Shown piece by piece: positions 16,212 to 26,445 of a stretch of DNA of 63,870 nucleotides. The first letter of the stretch is position 1; each line of letters starts with the position of its first letter. Made by a program: the position numbers and the translations under genes. This DNA is from an uncultured Oscillospiraceae bacterium (GTDB taxonomy: Bacteria; Bacillota; Clostridia; Oscillospirales; Acutalibacteraceae): the NCBI GenBank assembly GCA_900546265.1, contig URCA01000018.1, positions 1 through 63,870 of the forward strand. Direction: 5' to 3'. Below the pieces are notes generated by a model. The model was not told the DNA's origin, did no database searches, and was given only the letters and a program-made list of their open reading frames with translations.

Positions 16212-18251
16212 ATGAAAAAGCTATGTGCGGGGATATTGAGTATCCTGTTGATTTTCAGCCTGCTGCCTTTGGCGGCCCTGGGGGATGAGACGACCACCAC
16301 AGGCTCCTCCTCCGAATCCAGCGCGCCGGCGGCGGACAGCAAGGTGACCATCGTGGTCAGCGTGGACAAAACGGCGGTGGTGGCCACGGTCAAGGACAAG
16401 GACGGCAAGGCGCCGAAGGGACTCAGCCTCAAGCTGACGGTGGACGGCGTGGAAAAGGAAACCAAGGAAGTTGGCGAGGAAACAACGGTTACCTTCGACT
16501 ACGCCGTCGCATTGGGGGACATGGAATTTGTCGTGTCCAGCGACAGGCAGGTGGTGGACGGGACGGCCTACGCGGCGGCGGAGGGGAGCAAGACCCGCAC
16601 GCCGGAGGAGCTGCTCGGGTTCACTTTTGTGGAGTATGAGCGGACGTTTGACGGGGACACGGGACGTTTTTATGTCCGGTGGAACGAGGAGGAAGCGGGC
16701 AGCTGGACCATCAACCGGATTCTGGTGGACGGCGTGGGCTACCGGGCGGAGAGCCTGGGGGGCAACCTGACGGCCGCGCTCATCGACATCCCTCACGGGG
16801 CCCACAAGCTGTCCTATGTGTTCGCCGCCGGCGACAAGACGGTGACGCTGCCGGTGGAGAAGCTCGTGCGCACCGGCGAGGTGGACACCAACGTGGATGT
16901 GGCGGTGGTGAACAACAAAATCACCGCCACGGTCACCGATTTTTGGGGACAGCCGGTGGCGGGGATGCCCGTCACCCTGACCATGGGGAACACCACCCTG
17001 ATGACCGTGAACACCAACAGCAAGGGCGTGGCCGCCTTCAACGTGGCGCCGGACGGCAGCGCGGTGACCTGCGCGGCCGGGGGGTTCACCAGCGCCGACG
17101 GGGTGATTTACCGGCCGTCCACCGGGGCGCTGGGCACGTCCCAGAGCACCACGGCGGGTACCACCGGGAACGGCACCACCGGGGATAAGCCGGCCACCAC
17201 GGCCCGGCCCATCACCAAAAAGCCCACCACGACCACGGCGGGCCCCACGACCACGGCCAAGACCTACGCCACCATCACGGGGGCGGGCACCACGGGCGTG
17301 GAAGGGGACGATATCGTGCTCGACGCCACCTTTGACACCGGTGTGGTGGATGCGTTCAAGCTGAAAAAAGACGATTTTCTGGGCAAAGCCCGGTTCCTGC
17401 TGCCCAAGGCGACCTATCAGGACATCGTAGGGGACAGCAACGGGATTCTCATGATGCAGGTGCGGTCGTCCGCCATCCAGGTGACCGATGCGCAAATAAG
17501 CGCCGCCATTGCCAACGTGTCCAAGTTCAGCCTGTACCACGCCGAGAACGTCAAGCGGGTGACGGTGGATATTTCCCTGCTGTTCAACAGCGGCGGCAAG
17601 GAAGCGACCATGTCCGCCCTGCCGAACGCCAACTACACCGTGCAGCTGCCGGTGCCCAAGGACATGAAGGACATCAAGCTCATCGCGGTGGCGGCCACCA
17701 ACGAGGCGGGCATTTCCACCCCGGTAGTGGCCAAGGTGGAAAACGGGTATCTGCGGTTTGACACCCATTATTTGGCCAATTTCACCATTCTGGGCTTCGC
17801 CGAGGCGAAGGAGCAGTCGGTCAGTCGGGTGCCCACCCTGGTCATCGTGGCGTTCGTCATTGCCGGCGTGCTGCTTGTGGGCGCGGGGCTGCTGTTCTAC
17901 TTCTTCGTGCTGCGCGGGCCCAAGGATGACGACGACGGGGAGCTGCCGCCTCCCGACGGCGGAGAGGGGCCGGACGGCGGCCCCGGCGGGAACGGGCCGT
18001 CCAGCGGCGCCGGAGGCGATACGATGGAGGACATTTTCAGCGGGGCCGCGATGGATAAGCTGCAGCCGCCGGTGCCCTACACGCCCCCGTCCCAGCCGGA
18101 CATGGAGGATCTCTACAGCTCCGACAGCCGCCGGCCTCAGCCGCCCGCGCAGCAAGCGCCGGCGCAGGGCGTATCTCTAGGGTCTTTCCAGCAGCGGCCG
18201 CAGGCGGGGCAGAACCCGCCGCCGAAGAATCCGCTGGATATCGATTTATAA
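16212..18251 (+). CDS. Large single-pass surface protein with Ig-like region and cytoplasmic tail
   Basis: 679 aa. A signal peptide (MKKLCAGILSILLIFSLLP) is followed by an Ser/Thr-rich stretch, beta-rich repeats of Ig-like type (about 45-300, e.g. VTATVTDFWGQPVAGMPVTL-like text), a Thr/Pro linker of TTTAGPTTTAK type (about 312-355), a folded domain (about 365-530), one membrane helix (about 540-566) and a 110-residue acidic, Pro/Gly-rich tail inside the cell. There is no LPxTG motif. I do not recognise the family as a whole. The mix of surface region and long cytoplasmic tail suggests an anchor or sensor. The start follows GAAAGGA. Confidence 0.75.
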   Translation: MKKLCAGILSILLIFSLLPLAALGDETTTTGSSSESSAPAADSKVTIVVSVDKTAVVATVKDKDGKAPKGLSLKLTVDGVEKETKEVGEETTVTFDYAVALGDMEFVVSSDRQVVDGTAYAAAEGSKTRTPEELLGFTFVEYERTFDGDTGRFYVRWNEEEAGSWTINRILVDGVGYRAESLGGNLTAALIDIPHGAHKLSYVFAAGDKTVTLPVEKLVRTGEVDTNVDVAVVNNKITATVTDFWGQPVAGMPVTLTMGNTTLMTVNTNSKGVAAFNVAPDGSAVTCAAGGFTSADGVIYRPSTGALGTSQSTTAGTTGNGTTGDKPATTARPITKKPTTTTAGPTTTAKTYATITGAGTTGVEGDDIVLDATFDTGVVDAFKLKKDDFLGKARFLLPKATYQDIVGDSNGILMMQVRSSAIQVTDAQISAAIANVSKFSLYHAENVKRVTVDISLLFNSGGKEATMSALPNANYTVQLPVPKDMKDIKLIAVAATNEAGISTPVVAKVENGYLRFDTHYLANFTILGFAEAKEQSVSRVPTLVIVAFVIAGVLLVGAGLLFYFFVLRGPKDDDDGELPPPDGGEGPDGGPGGNGPSSGAGGDTMEDIFSGAAMDKLQPPVPYTPPSQPDMEDLYSSDSRRPQPPAQQAPAQGVSLGSFQQRPQAGQNPPPKNPLDIDL

Positions 18252-18262
18252 ACGGGCAGAAA

Positions 18263-18298
18263 ACGCCCCCGCTGTCGGAAAACCGACGGCGGGGGCGT
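18263..18298 (+). terminator. Hairpin after the surface-protein gene
   Basis: 16-bp stem with one mismatch (ACGCCCCCGCTGTCGG / CCGACGGCGGGGGCGT), loop AAAA; only a weak T-rich tail follows. Confidence 0.6.
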
Positions 18299-18335
18299 AG
18301 GTTTGTAAAAGCGATACCGCTGCCTGATTCGCTAT

Positions 18336-18370
18336 AAAAAGCCGGACGCGATTGCGCGTCCGGCTTTTTT
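18336..18370 (-). terminator. Bidirectional terminator between convergent genes
   Basis: Stem AAAAAGCCGGACGCG with its complement and T runs on both strands. Its edge overlaps the stop codon of the minus-strand gene. Confidence 0.85.
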
Positions 18371-19695
18371 CAGGATTTCGTTTTGGAATAGGCGACGCCG
18401 CCCTGCGTCAGGCGACGGCGGAGAAGCCGGGTGGGCAGGAAGGAAGCCAAGGGGTCGTTTTTTTGCTCCATATACAGGTGAGAGGCGCAGTCCGCGCAGG
18501 CCACGACCATCATAAAGACGCCGACCAGTTTGGGGGACAGCAGGGGGAAATCCACCATGCCATACATGATAAAGGCCACGACAAATGCGATAATCATCAC
18601 GCCCATGGAGGAGGATTCGCCCTTCATGGCCAGATGGACGCCGCCGCGCAGCATCTTGAAGCCGATAATCATCATAATAGCCAGGGCGATGACGCCGCCC
18701 TCCACCAGAAGCTCCAGCACCAGGTTATGGGTATGCGGCGCGTTCACGCCGCCGGCCATCAGCATATCCCAGCTGTTCTGTATGCCGGGCCCGCGGCCGA
18801 AAATCGGCCGCTCGAGAATGCCCTCGATGGAAACTCCCCAAATCTGCCACCGCTGGCTGATAGAGCCGTCGTTGCTGCCGATGGAGAAAAAGCGTTCCAT
18901 AATGGATTCCGGCACCAGCACCAGCAGGGAGACCGCGCTCATAACGATGAGCAGCAGCTTGCGGTAATTGGCGATGCACAGAACGGCGACGATGCACAGC
19001 AGGGCCAGATAGCTGCCCCGCGAGAAGGAGAAGGCGATACCGCCTAGGGCCGCCAGCAGGCAGCAGCGGCAGAGAATCCGGATCCGGCTGCGCCGGCCGC
19101 TGAAAGCGTAATAAATCACCAGGGGCAGAACCATGATAAAATATTCCGCCGCGATGTTGGGATTGTTGAAGGTGGTGGATACCCGCATGCCGAAATCGCT
19201 CAGGTTCAGCGGCATGGGGAACCACTGATACAGCACCTTGTCAATCCAGGCCCAAAACTGCTGAGGAACGCCTCCGAACACCAGGTTCAGGCCGTACTGG
19301 AAGCAGGAGATGAGACCGACGATGCCCGCCACCAGAGAGATGCTGAACAAGGCGGTGTCCAGCCGCTGCTTGTTGCACAGCACGGTGGTCATGGACACGT
19401 AAATCAAGAACATAATCACCCACATAGACAGGGTGGAGACGCTGTTAAAGGGGTTGGCGGAGTAGAAAACCCCCAGCGCCATGTAGAGCATAAACACCAG
19501 CAGCAGCTTGCCCAGCGTGCCGACTGCCAGAGTGCTGCGCCGCTGTTTGGCGTCGCGGGCGGCCGCCCACAGGGAGGCGCCGGCCAGAGGGATGCTGATA
19601 TATTCTGGAAAAATGGGAATAATAGCAATAAATAAAATCGACAGCAGCCAGGGCTGCCGCAGATGATTGCGTATATCGGTGACCAAGGCTTTCAT
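18370..19695 (-). CDS. O-antigen ligase / Wzy-type polymerase family protein
   Basis: 441 aa with about ten to twelve membrane segments and a large loop. The family-typical motif is FGRGPGIQNSWDMLMAGG with NAPHTHNLVLELLVEGG behind it (about 325-365), where the His lies in the loop. Such proteins join or polymerise glycan chains on the outer face of the membrane. Start ATG 19695 has AAGGAGG upstream; the frame extends further to 19803 without support. No other glycan gene is directly attached, so the substrate is unknown. Confidence 0.85.
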   Translation of the reverse strand: MKALVTDIRNHLRQPWLLSILFIAIIPIFPEYISIPLAGASLWAAARDAKQRRSTLAVGTLGKLLLVFMLYMALGVFYSANPFNSVSTLSMWVIMFLIYVSMTTVLCNKQRLDTALFSISLVAGIVGLISCFQYGLNLVFGGVPQQFWAWIDKVLYQWFPMPLNLSDFGMRVSTTFNNPNIAAEYFIMVLPLVIYYAFSGRRSRIRILCRCCLLAALGGIAFSFSRGSYLALLCIVAVLCIANYRKLLLIVMSAVSLLVLVPESIMERFFSIGSNDGSISQRWQIWGVSIEGILERPIFGRGPGIQNSWDMLMAGGVNAPHTHNLVLELLVEGGVIALAIMMIIGFKMLRGGVHLAMKGESSSMGVMIIAFVVAFIMYGMVDFPLLSPKLVGVFMMVVACADCASHLYMEQKNDPLASFLPTRLLRRRLTQGGVAYSKTKS

Positions 19696-20065
19696 GGGGT
19701 TTCCTCCTTCCTTGGCTTGTATTTTAAAAGGGATCCAAAATATTCCTTTTTGGGCGGTTTTCGAACTATACTGAAGTGTAACATATTCGGCCAGGGGTTG
19801 CAATGTTTGTTACAATCCTGTTATTATTTTCGCTCAAAGCACCATTGTGGACAAATACAAAGGGGAACATTTGGAGGAAATGACGGGAAAAGTTACAGGA
19901 TTGTCTCGTTGTCGAAGAGGGGTGTCGAACGGGGACGGAAAAAGCGGATTGACTTGCGGAAGCGGCGTTTCTATAATAAAGGAAGAAACTGCACAGGCGG
20001 GGACAGACTGGTTCTGCGGCGCGGAGGCGGGGATTTCCAGAAAATTGGCGGAAGGAGCGGAGAGT
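19696..20065. other. Divergent intergenic region (O-antigen ligase / apbE)
   Basis: 370 bp holding the apbE promoter (19949-19977). A long frame to 19847 runs into apbE but lacks a ribosome site, so I read this stretch as noncoding leader and promoter DNA. Confidence 0.5.
19949..19977 (+). promoter_or_regulatory. Promoter of apbE
   Basis: TTGACT (19949-19954), 17-bp spacer, TATAAT (19972-19977). Confidence 0.8.
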
Positions 20066-21040
20066 ATGCGTTTTAATCGGCATCGCGGGCTGGCGGCCTT
20101 CATGGCGGGATGTTTGCTGCTGGCGGGCTGCACGCGGGCGGTTCCGTCGCAGAGCCGCAGTGGGCTGCTGCTGGACACCACGGTGACGATTACCGTATAT
20201 CATTCCCAGCCCGCCCCCATATTAGACGCATGTTTTCGACAAATTGCGGATTTTGAGCGGCTGTTCAGCCGGACGCTGGAGGGCAGCGACGTCTGGAACC
20301 TGAATCACGCGCAGGGACAGCCGGTGACGGTGTCCGAGGAGACGGCGCGGCTGCTCCGGCTGGCACTGGATTATGCGGACAAGTCGGATGGGGCGCTGGA
20401 CGTGACCATCGCGCCGGTCAGCAGCCTGTGGGATTTCAAGGCGGCGGATCCGGCCGTGCCGGCGGCGGAGGAGCTGAAACGGGCCGCGGCCCATGTGAAC
20501 TGGAAAAATCTGCGGCTCGAAGGGAGGACGGCGCAGCTGCTCGACAAGGAAATGGCGGTCGACCTGGGGGCCGTAGCCAAGGGCTACATCGCCGATCGGC
20601 TGGAGGAGAGCCTGCGCGGGCAGGGGGTGACGAGTGCCCTCATCAATCTTGGGGGCAACATCGTGGTCCTGGGGGATAAAAACGGCAAGGCCTGGCAGGT
20701 GGGGATTCAGTCCCCCTTCGACGAGGAGGCGCTGGCCGCCACGCTGGAGGTGCGGGACAAAACGGTGGTCACCTCCGGCACCTACGAGCGGAGCTTTCGT
20801 AAGAACGGGGTGCTGTATCACCACATTTTGGATCCCAGGACGGGGGAGCCAGTGCGCAACGGGTTGGCCTCTGTGACCATTCTGGCCGACGGTTCCATGA
20901 TAGCGGACGCGCTGTCCACCGCCTGTTTCGTGTTGGGGGAGACAAAAGGGATGGAACTGATCGCGGCGACGCCGGAGGCGGAGGCGCTGTTTATCCGGGA
21001 GGACGGTACGGAGCTGCGATCCGCCGGATTTCCCCGATAA
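20066..21040 (+). CDS. apbE: FAD:protein FMN transferase lipoprotein
   Basis: 324 aa, predicted lipoprotein (LLLAGC, Cys22). It uses FAD to attach FMN to Thr residues of exported or membrane partners such as RNF/NQR subunits. ApbE marks include DGALDVTIAPVSSLWDF (about 110-126), VDLGAVAKGYIADRL (about 169-183), ALINLGGNIVVLG (about 191-203) and HHILDPRTGEPV near 253-264. The start follows GAAGGAG by eight bases. No flavoprotein target or RNF cluster lies in the window. Confidence 0.93.
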   Translation: MRFNRHRGLAAFMAGCLLLAGCTRAVPSQSRSGLLLDTTVTITVYHSQPAPILDACFRQIADFERLFSRTLEGSDVWNLNHAQGQPVTVSEETARLLRLALDYADKSDGALDVTIAPVSSLWDFKAADPAVPAAEELKRAAAHVNWKNLRLEGRTAQLLDKEMAVDLGAVAKGYIADRLEESLRGQGVTSALINLGGNIVVLGDKNGKAWQVGIQSPFDEEALAATLEVRDKTVVTSGTYERSFRKNGVLYHHILDPRTGEPVRNGLASVTILADGSMIADALSTACFVLGETKGMELIAATPEAEALFIREDGTELRSAGFPR

Positions 21041-21067
21041 ACAGATAGACCGGAGTATCCGCTTGAG

Positions 21068-21104
21068 AAAACGGCCGGGCGGGAAAATTCCCGCCCGGCC
21101 GTTT
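21068..21104. terminator. Bidirectional terminator between apbE and gpmI
   Basis: Long stem AACGGCCGGGCGGGAA with its complement. On the minus strand it is followed by TTTTC, on the plus strand by TTTGTG. Confidence 0.75.
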
Positions 21105-21121
21105 GTGCGTATTTCGGTTTA

Positions 21122-22633
<1,512 letters not shown>

Positions 22634-22666
22634 AACCGTGTTCCTTTCATGAGTCGGTGAGTGAAA

Positions 22667-23338
22667 TCAACGCTTGCCGACGGACAGCAGGCCCGCCAGC
22701 TTGGAGAAGGGCATGGTCTGGATCCAGATGTGCCCGGGGCCGGTCACTTTGGTGTTGAACAGCCCCTCGCCGCCCAGCATCATATTCTTGACGCCCTTGA
22801 CCATTTCCACGTCCAGGGACACGGTGTCGGTCATGGCGGCCAGATGGCCGGTGTCTATATATAAGGATTGCCCCGGCAGCAGATCATATTCCACCACGTG
22901 GCCGTCGATTTCCAAAAACGCCATGCCCTGGCCGGACAGGCGCTGCATGATGAAGCCCTCGCCGCCGAAGAAGCCGGCGCCGATTTTCCGGGTGAAATGG
23001 GTGTTCAGCTGCACCCCGATTTCCGCCGCCAGAAAAGCGGATTTCTGAACGATGATGCTGTACGAGGGGTTGATATTCAGCGGGATGATGCGGCCCGGGA
23101 AGGAGGAGGCAAAGGCGATCATCCCCTCGCCGCCGCGGCAGGTGTAATAGTTCATGAACATGGATTCGCCGCTGAAGGCCCGGCCGAAGGCTTTTCCCAG
23201 GCCGCCCTCCATGGAGGTGGACATTTCTATATTGGGGGTCATCCAGCTCATGGCGCCCTTTTCGGTGAGCATTCGCTCTCCGTCCTGCAGGGTGCAGATC
23301 GCCACTGGCAAATTGTCGCCTTCAATCGCATAACGCAC
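22667..23338 (-). CDS. AIM24 / TIGR00266 family protein
   Basis: 223 aa, all-beta protein of the AIM24 family, with Gly-rich repeats (GEGLFNTKVTGPG near the C-terminus, and RGGEGMIAFASSFPG). Biochemical function in bacteria is not established. I chose the GTG at 23338 (MRYAIEGDNLPV), because AAGGAGGG lies seven bases upstream. It sits between tpiA (with a terminator between) and gpmI, 33 bp from gpmI. Confidence 0.85.
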   Translation of the reverse strand: MRYAIEGDNLPVAICTLQDGERMLTEKGAMSWMTPNIEMSTSMEGGLGKAFGRAFSGESMFMNYYTCRGGEGMIAFASSFPGRIIPLNINPSYSIIVQKSAFLAAEIGVQLNTHFTRKIGAGFFGGEGFIMQRLSGQGMAFLEIDGHVVEYDLLPGQSLYIDTGHLAAMTDTVSLDVEMVKGVKNMMLGGEGLFNTKVTGPGHIWIQTMPFSKLAGLLSVGKR

Positions 23339-23360
23339 CGAGACACCCTCCTTCGTCGAT

Positions 23361-23392
23361 AAAAAGGGGGACGGGCCTGCACCCATCCCCCT
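23361..23392 (-). terminator. Terminator after tpiA
   Basis: Minus-strand stem GGGGGATGGG / CCCGTCCCCC with one G-T pair, followed by five T. It splits pgk-tpiA from the AIM24-gpmI pair. Confidence 0.8.
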
Positions 23393-23401
23393 CGGTGTGG
23401 A

Positions 23402-24154
23402 TTATTTCGCCGCGGAGACGATGGCCGCAAAGTCCGCGGGCTTCAGGGAAGCGCCGCCGATGAGGCCGCCGTCCACGTCGGGCTGCGCGAGCAGCTCGGC
23501 CGCGTTGCCCGCGTTCATGGAACCGCCGTACTGGATGACCAGATCGTCGGCGATTTCCCAGCTGTACAGCTGGGCGACCGTGTCGCGGATAAGGGCGCAG
23601 ACCTCGTTCGCCTGGGCCGCGGTAGCGGTGCGGCCGGTGCCGATGGCCCAGACGGGCTCATACGCGATGATGACGCGGGCCAGCTCCTCGGCGGAGACGC
23701 CGCCCAGGGCGATTTTGGTCTGCATGGCCACCACCTCGCCGGTGACGCCCTGCTCCCGCTGCTCCAGGTATTCGCCCACGCAGAGAATGACGGTCAGGCC
23801 GGCATCCAGGGCGGCGCGCACCCGCTTCTGCACGGTGACGTCGGTGTCACCGAAATACGTGCGGCGCTCGCTGTGGCCGAGGATCACGTAGCCCACTTCC
23901 ATGGCCTTGAGCATCTCAGCGGAAACCTCGCCGGTGAAGGCACCGGATTTCTCCCAGTGGCAGTTCTGCGCGGCGACGCCGATAGCCGTGCCCTTGGTGG
24001 CCTCCAGGGCGGCGGGCAGATCGACGAAGGGCACGCCCACGACGACGTCGCAGGAAGCGCCGGCGACCAGGGGCTTCAAATCGTTGATGAGCGCGGTGGC
24101 CTCGGCGGGGGTCTTGTTCATTTTCCAGTTGCCCGCAATGACATATTTACGCAT
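23402..24154 (-). CDS. tpiA: Triosephosphate isomerase
   Basis: 250 aa, interconverts dihydroxyacetone phosphate and glyceraldehyde 3-phosphate. Active-site residues are Lys11 (GNWKMN), His94 (LGHSERR) and Glu166 (AYEPVWAIGTG); the phosphate loop GGSMNAGNA follows. Length is normal. It lies 35 bp after pgk in the same direction and is followed by a terminator. Confidence 0.97.
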   Translation of the reverse strand: MRKYVIAGNWKMNKTPAEATALINDLKPLVAGASCDVVVGVPFVDLPAALEATKGTAIGVAAQNCHWEKSGAFTGEVSAEMLKAMEVGYVILGHSERRTYFGDTDVTVQKRVRAALDAGLTVILCVGEYLEQREQGVTGEVVAMQTKIALGGVSAEELARVIIAYEPVWAIGTGRTATAAQANEVCALIRDTVAQLYSWEIADDLVIQYGGSMNAGNAAELLAQPDVDGGLIGGASLKPADFAAIVSAAK

Positions 24155-24189
24155 AGTGGACCATCCTTTTCATTTACTGTCTGCCCGTC

Positions 24190-25380
24190 TTATTTATCGT
24201 TGAGGCAGGCGATGCCGGGCAGCTCCAGGCCTTCCAGGAATTCCAAGGAAGCGCCGCCGCCGGTGGAAATATGGGTCATCTTATCGGCGAAGCCCAGCTG
24301 CTCCACGGCTGCCGCGGAATCGCCGCCGCCGATGATGGAGATGGCCTGGCTGTCGGCGATGGCCTTGGCCACCGCGATGGTGCCGCCCGCGAAGGGCGCC
24401 ATTTCGAACACGCCCATCGGGCCGTTCCAGATGACGGTGCCGGCGTCCTTCACCGCGTCGGCAAACAGCGCCTGGGTCTTGGGACCGATGTCCAGGCCCA
24501 TCCAGCCGTCGTCGATATCCCCTTCGAACACCTTGGTGTTGGCGCCTACGTCGAACGCGTCGGCCGCGATGTTGTCCACGGGCAGGAGAAATTTCACGCC
24601 CTTGGCCTCGGCCTTGGCCAGGATTTCCTTGGCCAGTTCCACTTTGTCGGCCTCGAACTTGGAGTCGCCGATTTTATTGCCCATGGCCGCTTTAAAGGTG
24701 TAGGCCATGGCGCCGCCGATGATCAGGGTGTCCACCTTGTCGATGAGGTTAGTGATGACGCCGATTTTATCGGACACCTTCGCGCCGCCGAGGATAGCCA
24801 CGAAGGGACGCTTCGGATCGGCCAGGGCGCCGCCCATGACCTTGATTTCCTTCTGAATGAGATAGCCGCAGACGGCGGGCAGATAATCGGCCACGCCGGC
24901 GGTGGAAGCGTGGGCCCGGTGGGCGGTGCCGAACGCGTCGTTGACATAAATGTCCGCCAGGGAGGCGAGGGCTTTGGCAAAATCGGGATCGTTTTTGGTT
25001 TCCTCTTTAAAGAAGCGGACGTTCTCGATGACCAGGATTTCGCCCGGCCGCAGGGCGGCGGCCAGGGAATGGGCCTCGTCGCCGATGATATCGGTGGTGA
25101 ACTTAACCTCTTTGCCCATCAGCTCGGACAGCCGTTTGGCCACCGGGGCGAGAGTGCATTTCTTTTTGGATTCCTCATCCTTCGGCCGGCCCAGGTGGGA
25201 GCAGAGGATGACGGCCGCGCCGTGATCGGCCAGATACCGGATGGTGGGAATGGATTCACGGATACGCTTGTCGTCGGTGATGACGCCGTCGGCCAGCGGC
25301 ACGTTGAAGTCGCAGCGCACCAGCACTTTTTTGCCGCTGACGTCGATGTCTTCAATGGTCTTTTTATTGAGGTAGTTCAT
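24190..25380 (-). CDS. pgk: Phosphoglycerate kinase
   Basis: 396 aa, transfers phosphate between 1,3-bisphosphoglycerate and ADP. Marks: VLVRCDFNVPL (about 19-29), CSHLGRPK (about 60-67), AILGGAKVSDK (about 200-210), and the C-terminal nucleotide loop IIGGGDSAAAVEQLG followed by STGGGASLEFLEG. Start ATG 25380 (MNYLNKK) follows GAAAGGATG; the frame to 25407 is leader. It heads the pgk-tpiA operon from the 25447-25475 promoter. No GAPDH gene is in front of it, which is unlike many Clostridia. Confidence 0.97.
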   Translation of the reverse strand: MNYLNKKTIEDIDVSGKKVLVRCDFNVPLADGVITDDKRIRESIPTIRYLADHGAAVILCSHLGRPKDEESKKKCTLAPVAKRLSELMGKEVKFTTDIIGDEAHSLAAALRPGEILVIENVRFFKEETKNDPDFAKALASLADIYVNDAFGTAHRAHASTAGVADYLPAVCGYLIQKEIKVMGGALADPKRPFVAILGGAKVSDKIGVITNLIDKVDTLIIGGAMAYTFKAAMGNKIGDSKFEADKVELAKEILAKAEAKGVKFLLPVDNIAADAFDVGANTKVFEGDIDDGWMGLDIGPKTQALFADAVKDAGTVIWNGPMGVFEMAPFAGGTIAVAKAIADSQAISIIGGGDSAAAVEQLGFADKMTHISTGGGASLEFLEGLELPGIACLNDK

Positions 25381-25446
25381 GCATGACATCCTTTCCTGTC
25401 GTTCCATCTCATTTTGTTAAAATGTAAACGAGCTTTCCAATCCCTT

Positions 25447-25475
25447 ATTTTAAAGGATTCCGGAGGGTTTTGCAA
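25447..25475 (-). promoter_or_regulatory. Promoter of pgk
   Basis: Minus-strand TTGCAA (25470-25475), 17-bp spacer, TAAAAT (25447-25452). Confidence 0.7.
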
Positions 25476-25658
25476 TACCTGAGCCGAAAAAGTTTACATT
25501 TCCTGCCGGTCAGAAATTGTTCAAATGGCTTGAAATGCGAAAGGTGGGGGAGGGGGCGCAAACGGCGGGCGCCGTTTGCGTAAAATTCGGGCTTGCATGC
25601 GGCCGGGGATTGTGCTATTCTGAAAGCAAATTTGGGCATCAGGGAGGTATTTGAAATT

Positions 25659-26276
25659 ATGAAGGTATTGTTTCAGGGCGACAGCATTACCGACGCGGGC
25701 CGGGATTATGCGGATCCCCATCATCTGGGCGACGGGTATCCGAAATACGCGGCCGAGGCGATCCGGGAAAGGTTCCCGGACGAGACGTTCGAATTCATCA
25801 ACCTGGGCATCAGCGGCAACCGCACCACCGATTTGCTGGAGCGGTGGCAGAAGGACTGCATCGCGGTGCAGCCCGACGTGCTCTCGATTCTCATCGGCAT
25901 CAACGACACCTGGCGGCGGTATGACTCCAACCTCCCCATGACGGTGGAGGAGTACGAGGCCAACTACCGCCGGCTGGTGCAGGATGTGAAGGAAAATACC
26001 AAGGCGAAGCTGCTGCTGCTGGAGCCGTTCCTGCTGCACGCGGATCCGGCCAAGGAGTGCTTCCGGGAGGACTTGGATCCGAAGATCCTGGCGGCCCGCC
26101 GGGTGGCGCGGGATTATGCCGACATGTTCCTGCCGCTGGACGGCCTGCTGGCCGCCGCGTCGGTGATCGAGGAGCCGTCCCACTGGTCGGGGGACGGGGT
26201 GCACCCGAACGAGGCGGGATCGCGGCTGATTGGCCGGTATTATGCCGAGGCCTTCGCCGCCATGCTGGGAAAATAA
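25659..26276 (+). CDS. SGNH/GDSL-family hydrolase
   Basis: 205-aa esterase/lipase-like enzyme without signal peptide. Block I QGDSITDAGRD has Ser9, block II has NLGISGNRT, block III GINDTW, and block V has the Asp179/His182 pair (DGVHPNEAG). The pattern is close to cytosolic carbohydrate acetyl esterases; substrate unknown. Start ATG 25659 follows AGGGAGG. It stands alone with its own promoter region. Confidence 0.88.
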   Translation: MKVLFQGDSITDAGRDYADPHHLGDGYPKYAAEAIRERFPDETFEFINLGISGNRTTDLLERWQKDCIAVQPDVLSILIGINDTWRRYDSNLPMTVEEYEANYRRLVQDVKENTKAKLLLLEPFLLHADPAKECFREDLDPKILAARRVARDYADMFLPLDGLLAAASVIEEPSHWSGDGVHPNEAGSRLIGRYYAEAFAAMLGK

Positions 26277-26445
26277 ACAAGACGAGGGCGGCACAGCGGC
26301 GGGCTGTGCCGCCTTTTGGTTTGGAGCGCGGCAAATGACCGAAGAAGGCGCGGCCAGCACGGGCGTATTTTGTGAAAATTTGGGCTATTTTCATCCGCCG
26401 GCGCGCATGCTATACTAGCAAAAGCGGCGAGGAGGTGTGCGCACT

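Noticed and set aside
16221..18155. Minus-strand open frame of 644 codons
   Set aside because: Antisense shadow of the surface-protein gene.
19847..20065. N-terminal extension of apbE to 19847
   Set aside because: It would run through the TTGACT/TATAAT promoter and remove the lipoprotein signal from the N-terminus.
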